64,000 bases of DNA, taken from contig NZ_JAJNCT010000025.1 in NCBI RefSeq assembly GCF_021026195.1, positions 62,001-126,000 of the forward strand. The letters are read 5' to 3'. The notes below the pieces were generated by a model that saw only the letters and a list, made by a program, of their open reading frames with translations, was not told where the DNA came from and made no database searches. Within the stretch, counting starts at the first letter, position 1. Every line of letters starts with the position of its first letter. The stretch is from Comamonas koreensis (lineage in GTDB: Bacteria > Pseudomonadota > Gammaproteobacteria > Burkholderiales > Burkholderiaceae_C). A program made the translations under genes and the position numbers. Of the stretch, positions 61,101-64,000 are shown piece after piece.

Positions 61101-63192
61101 CAAGCAGCCCCTGCCTGCGTTGGTGGAGCTGAAACTGCCGATGGCCGACTACGCCAGCTGGGAGCGCTACGAAGGCATGCGTGTGCGCATCACCGGCAGC
61201 ACCGGCCCGCTGGTGGTGACGGACAACTATTACCTGGGCCGCTATGGCACCGTCAGCCTGAGTGACTCCGCCAAGCTGGTGCAGTACACCGAGCTGAATG
61301 CGCCCAGCGTGGCGGGCAACACCGCCTATATGGAGAGCGTCAAGCGCAGCCATATCGTGCTGGACGATGGCAGCAGCACGCAAAACCCGGAAACGGCACT
61401 TGGGCGCAATGGCCAGGATCTGAGCGCCAGCAACACCCTGCGTGCGGGCGACAGCACCACGGCAATTGAAGGCATTCTGGACCAGTTCATCGACAAGAAT
61501 GCGGGTGCCCACCAGACCAGCTACCGCGTGCAACCGCTGCAAAAGCCCATCTTTACCGGTGCCGCACGCCCGACGGTGGCCGACCTCCAGCAGGCCATTG
61601 GCAGCCCAACGGTCAAGATTGCTTCGGCCAACGTGCTGAACTTCTTCAGCACCTTGGGCACGGCCAAGTTCAACAACCCCTATGGCGATTCGCTGGAAGG
61701 CCGTGGTGCCGACAATGCGGCAGAGCTGACCCGGCAGACCGACAAGATCGTCAGCAACCTGCTGGGCCTGGACGCCGATGTCTACGGGCTGATGGAAATC
61801 CAGAACAATGGCTTTGACACCAGCAGCGCGCTGGCGACCTTGACCCGGGCGCTGAACGCCAAGCATGGCAGCGAGGTCTATGACTATGTGAAGGGCCCCT
61901 TCAATGCCGGTGGCTCTAAGACGGCCGTCGCGGCTGGCCATGATGCCATCTCGGTGGCTGTCATCTACCGCAAGGACCGTGTCAGCCCCGTGGGCGTGCC
62001 TGCAGTGCCTGATGAGGCGCAGTACGATGCCTTCAATGCCACCTATGGCAACCGCGTGCCGCTGGCCCAGACCTTCGAGAAGACGCTGGCGAGCGGCGGC
62101 AAGGACCAGTTCACCGTGGTGGTCAACCACCTGAAGTCCAAGGGCAGTGTCAACGACCCGGACACCGGTGACGGCCAAGGCGCCAACAACCAGTCGCGCA
62201 AGCGTGCCGTCGAGCAGCTGCAAAACTGGCTGGCAGGCAACCCGACGCAAGCGGGCAATGGCAAGAACGTGCTGATGGGCGACTTCAACGCCTATGCCAA
62301 GGAAGACCCGATTTCCTTCCTGGAAAGCAAAGGCTACAAGAAGCTGGGCACCGGCCAGTATTCGTACAGCTTCCAGACCCTGTGGGGATCGCTGGACCAT
62401 GTGCTGGTCAGCCCGGCCCTCGCCAGCCAGGTGGGCAATGTGCTGAAGTGGCAGATCAATGCGGAAGAGCCGCCGGTCATCGACTACAACACCAACTTCA
62501 AGAGCGCCGCGCAGGTCTCGTCGTTCTATGCGGCTGACGCCTACCGCTCCAGCGATCACAACCCGATTGTGCTGGGTCTGAACCTAGAAGGCGCGCCGGT
62601 CGATCCGAAGCCGGAGCAGCACTTTGATGTGGCGTTGCCAGCTCCCGGCGGTGGCGGCAGTGCTGCAGTGCAGTGGACCAGCGCCGATGCCTGCCGCCTG
62701 GCCCAAGCGCCGGTGGCCGTGGCTGCTGCATCGCTGGGTGCGCTGCCCCAAGGCCTGAGCGTGCCTTACGGCGCTCTGCAGTGGACGGCCACGGGCTGCG
62801 CCATGGGTGGCAATGGCACGATGCGCATCAGTTACCCATCGGCCCTGCCGGCCAATGCCAAGTACTGGAAGTTCGGTCCCACCAAGTCCAACACCACCCC
62901 ACATTGGTACAACCTGCCGTCGACTGTGAACGGCAACACGCTGTCCGTGCAGATCGTAGACGGTGGGGATGGGGATGACGACATGGTCGCCAACGGCCAG
63001 ATCGCGGATCCAGGTGGTGCTGGCTGGTTGGCGGATGTGCCGGTAGATCCAGGCACTCCTGTCGACCCAGGTACCCCAGGCGTCGGCAGCGCTGTGCCGG
63101 TGCCTGCCTTGGGTCTGTGGAGCCTGCTGAGCCTGAGCGGCTTGCTGGGTCTGCTGGCGGCGGTTCGCCGCCGTATCGGTCTGAGCTGCTGA
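58108..63192 (+). CDS. Large secreted ExeM/NucH-type nuclease with lamin-tail, DUF3616 and surface-sorting tail
   Basis: A 1694-residue exported protein. After the signal (ends LPASAQTTLA) come a beta-rich lamin-tail-like domain, a DUF3616-type propeller (YMVVGDDEGNVLRVFPRGG), an SbsA-type Ig domain (near 580-690), a lamin-tail domain (KVLVSEVNSNADGGDFFELY), an OB-like domain, and an endonuclease/exonuclease/phosphatase domain from about 1168. That last domain has SANVLNFF, LMEIQNNG, VVNHLKSKG, MGDFNAYAKED and SSDHNPI. The tail is a choice-of-anchor-U-like domain, then VPVPALGLW, a hydrophobic helix and RRR, like IPTL/PEP-CTERM sorting signals. DNA breakdown for nutrition or biofilm control is inferred. 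ATG 58108 is chosen over an upstream TTG at 58081. Confidence 0.87.
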   Translation: MFALRSISSACRVSVRASQGLSLAAALLLGAGMLPASAQTTLAAGEVAVIGFASNTPDSVSLVLLRDIDAGTEIRVTDNGWLNTGAFRAGEGVLIWTAADALPAGTIIKISAADTKTPSANHGSVGATGSFNLAAGGDSVLVYQGSEAAPHFLYAVNNVDAGSWDTNATNSNTSALPPGLVNGSTAIALVKQNNFAYDRTKGVTEGTASELLSAISKAAHWTGAGAEVTKMTVLDPDAGETALFTPRADTKAGSSDASAGIALDASYMVVGDDEGNVLRVFPRGGGAAIKEWDFGTLLGLTKELDLEAGTRIGNTLYFTGSHSNKSDGSEADNREHLFAVDVAGTGANTEFSFKGSYGGLETQLNTWDSGNAHGKGANYYGFAASSADKVPPESASGFSIEGMAATADGQLLLGFRAPLASAQLRNRALVIPITNPAAMVAGTAPVLGAPIELNLGGRGIRDIQRTDDGKFLILAGPPGKADPAVNTNFAFFVWNGPGTTAVQQLDNVLDNLLRSTGGSFETLVSPTSTAQGTTVQLLQDNGDTIWPGKGSVSKGLPFADQQFQGNTVKLGGPIAADTTAPVLQSSSPLQNAVDVGKTSVVRLQFSETVQRGSGNISLLEGSTVVATVPMTDAQVTIDGSALSFKYREGYQPGKTYSLVLPAGAVQDMAGNALTAEQKLTFTVSSAVAATAKVLVSEVNSNADGGDFFELYNYGTTPVDLTNWGWTDSSGALPSTFPAGTSLAAGARLVVLNETTPEAFRTAWGLDAGTAVILVAGQGLGKGDAVLVYDANGYVAAAMNYGSKALTATDGSTVAPAKNPSGAAVSTSDHAGAAVRNAGTTVGNGVSAVWDGRSTSEPRYTAAAVGVLDAKAQPSNAANIGSPGFAQNLAPVPTTAISAVQGSGDVSPMLGQTVTVRGIVTAYLPGLSGFYIQSLPEDDDKNDATSEAVFVYFGNNQPAGINADSIGQAVQLTATVSEYNGLTQLGGNNLAVSVLNAGAKQPLPALVELKLPMADYASWERYEGMRVRITGSTGPLVVTDNYYLGRYGTVSLSDSAKLVQYTELNAPSVAGNTAYMESVKRSHIVLDDGSSTQNPETALGRNGQDLSASNTLRAGDSTTAIEGILDQFIDKNAGAHQTSYRVQPLQKPIFTGAARPTVADLQQAIGSPTVKIASANVLNFFSTLGTAKFNNPYGDSLEGRGADNAAELTRQTDKIVSNLLGLDADVYGLMEIQNNGFDTSSALATLTRALNAKHGSEVYDYVKGPFNAGGSKTAVAAGHDAISVAVIYRKDRVSPVGVPAVPDEAQYDAFNATYGNRVPLAQTFEKTLASGGKDQFTVVVNHLKSKGSVNDPDTGDGQGANNQSRKRAVEQLQNWLAGNPTQAGNGKNVLMGDFNAYAKEDPISFLESKGYKKLGTGQYSYSFQTLWGSLDHVLVSPALASQVGNVLKWQINAEEPPVIDYNTNFKSAAQVSSFYAADAYRSSDHNPIVLGLNLEGAPVDPKPEQHFDVALPAPGGGGSAAVQWTSADACRLAQAPVAVAAASLGALPQGLSVPYGALQWTATGCAMGGNGTMRISYPSALPANAKYWKFGPTKSNTTPHWYNLPSTVNGNTLSVQIVDGGDGDDDMVANGQIADPGGAGWLADVPVDPGTPVDPGTPGVGSAVPVPALGLWSLLSLSGLLGLLAAVRRRIGLSC

Positions 63193-63237
63193 GCACAAGC
63201 TGCCCTGGCGGCCCTGGGCCGATCCGCCCCGCTCTCA

Positions 63238-63262
63238 AGGACTTGCTTGCAAGTCCTTTTTT
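63238..63262 (+). terminator. Rho-independent terminator after the nuclease gene
   Basis: AGGACTTGC-TT-GCAAGTCCT is a perfect 9-bp stem followed by six T residues, about 45 bases after the stop codon. Confidence 0.9.
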
Positions 63263-63323
63263 CATGCCCGAGCGATGGCCGTTTTCAAGCCGGATTTCGG
63301 TGCGCTGCCAATGAAATGCAGAC

Positions 63324-63352
63324 AAAAAAGCGGCCATCACTAGATGGCCGCT
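63324..63352 (-). terminator. Rho-independent terminator for pyrB
   Basis: Read on the minus strand, AGCGGCCATC-TAGT-GATGGCCGCT is a perfect 10-bp stem followed by TTTTTTG. It lies about 98 bases after the pyrB stop. Confidence 0.88.
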
Positions 63353-63449
63353 AACACTGGAGTCGCAGGAAAAAACGTTAATTTTTTCGAAGAATTGCGT
63401 GGATACTTCGAAAAAATGTCTCAAATCATGGTGTTGTGTAAGCCAGAGT

Positions 63450-64000
63450 TTAATCCAAAGTGTCAAACACTGCATCATCCGGGCCTACAAAAGCCGGAGA
63501 ACGCCAGGTGACATCCCGCAAATTACGGGCAATCTGGTTCTCAACGCCCATCAAAACCGCAAACAAAGCCATGCGCACAGGAATGCCATTGTCGGTCTGG
63601 CGGAAGATGGCCAGGCGTGGATCGAGGTTCAGATCGGTCGACAGATCATTGGCGCCGGCGCGGGCATCGCGCGGCAGCGGGTGCATGATGATGGTGTCAG
63701 GTTTGCACACGGCATCGACGAGCGATTTCTGCACCTGGAACTCGGGCGTGTAGCCCTCGATGTTCTCACCGGCAAAGCGCTCCTTCTGGATGCGCGTGGC
63801 ATAGACCACATCGGCGCCCTTGAGGTCCTGCAGCGAGGTCGAGACCTCCACCACATGGCCATTGGTCGAGGCCAGCTCGATCAGGTAGGCAGGCATCTCC
63901 AGCGAGCTGGGCGAGATGAGGGTGAACTTCATGCCCTTGTAGAGCGACAGCAGGCGGATCAACGAGTGCACCGTGCGGCCGTACTTCAGGTCGCCGACCA
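63450..64000 (-). CDS. pyrB: Aspartate carbamoyltransferase, C-terminal part (partial at right edge)
   Basis: The last 183 codons of a gene that continues beyond the window. The frame reads VGDLKYGRTVHSLIRLLSLY at the edge, then TLISPSSLEMPAYL, the GADVVYATRIQKERF block, and MHPLPR with the carbamoyl-phosphate-binding HPLPR. IFRQTDNGIPVRMALFAVLMG closes the domain. These are hallmarks of aspartate carbamoyltransferase, the committed step of pyrimidine synthesis. The tail after ALFAVLMG is some 30 residues longer than in E. coli PyrB, as in the long form of some Comamonadaceae. The start is outside the window. Confidence 0.9.
   Translation of the reverse strand, partial: VGDLKYGRTVHSLIRLLSLYKGMKFTLISPSSLEMPAYLIELASTNGHVVEVSTSLQDLKGADVVYATRIQKERFAGENIEGYTPEFQVQKSLVDAVCKPDTIIMHPLPRDARAGANDLSTDLNLDPRLAIFRQTDNGIPVRMALFAVLMGVENQIARNLRDVTWRSPAFVGPDDAVFDTLD

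Noticed and set aside
60904-62559. A 551-residue minus-strand reading over the nuclease domain
   Set aside because: Antisense of the endonuclease/exonuclease/phosphatase domain, whose catalytic motifs are intact on the plus strand.

Overview
The window looks like chromosomal DNA of a high-GC betaproteobacterium of the family Comamonadaceae, most likely Comamonas or a close relative. This rests on several signs: two Bug/TctC-type solute-binding proteins, the trp gene order trpE, chorismate mutase, trpG, LysE, trpD, trpC with gph and a speD-like gene upstream, the recG-oxyR and ubiA neighbourhood, and the codon usage. It is inference from gene content; no search was run. No tRNA, rRNA, CRISPR array, insertion sequence or prophage was recognised.

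Region by region. 1-6.2 kb: a divergent acyl-CoA catabolic cluster. Enoyl-CoA hydratase (cut by the left edge), an SDR dehydrogenase and a thiolase face leftwards; an acyl-CoA ligase, an acyl-CoA dehydrogenase and a Bug solute-binding protein face rightwards. A TetR-type palindrome sits between them. 6.3-11.3 kb: a LuxR-type response regulator, a convergent PAS histidine kinase with a degenerate receiver tail, and dctA, probably a C4-dicarboxylate sensing and uptake unit. 11.3-17.8 kb: a kinase-fold protein, a membrane-anchored glutamate-synthase-like FMN protein, a YecA/SEC-C protein, an SPFH protein with a C-terminal DNA-binding-like domain, a zinc-ribbon membrane protein and a small lipoprotein. 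17.9-22.5 kb: a tight leftward operon apaG, Gcr-type recombinase family protein, thiL, pgpA, cinA/pncC. 22.6-30.6 kb: rpe, then a leftward minor-pilin operon fimT-pilV-pilW-pilX-pilY1-pilE.

30.7-37.1 kb: gph, a speD-like gene and the trp operon, preceded by a recognisable 27-codon leader peptide with two Trp codons. 37.1-49.3 kb: a mixed region including two Fur-box loci. One is an exported Fes-like esterase and the other a siderophore ABC importer; together they could hydrolyse and import an enterobactin-like siderophore. Between them lie ung, a LysR/Bug/gamma-glutamyltransferase set and a DMT exporter. 49.4-58 kb: queA, a fused osmoprotectant-type binding protein/permease, recG with an AT-hook-like tail, oxyR with an ATAG-N7-CTAT site, a PAP2 phosphatase and ubiA. 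58.1-63.2 kb: a very large secreted nuclease with a surface-sorting tail. The window ends in pyrB, cut by the right edge.

The most notable non-coding features are two inverted copies of a dispersed repeat with short terminal inverted repeats (916-1000 and 6967-7085), one of which supplies the C-terminus of the histidine kinase; the trp leader with alternative hairpins; and a Fur box that overlaps a terminator-like hairpin. Most of the window is otherwise ordinary housekeeping and catabolic DNA.
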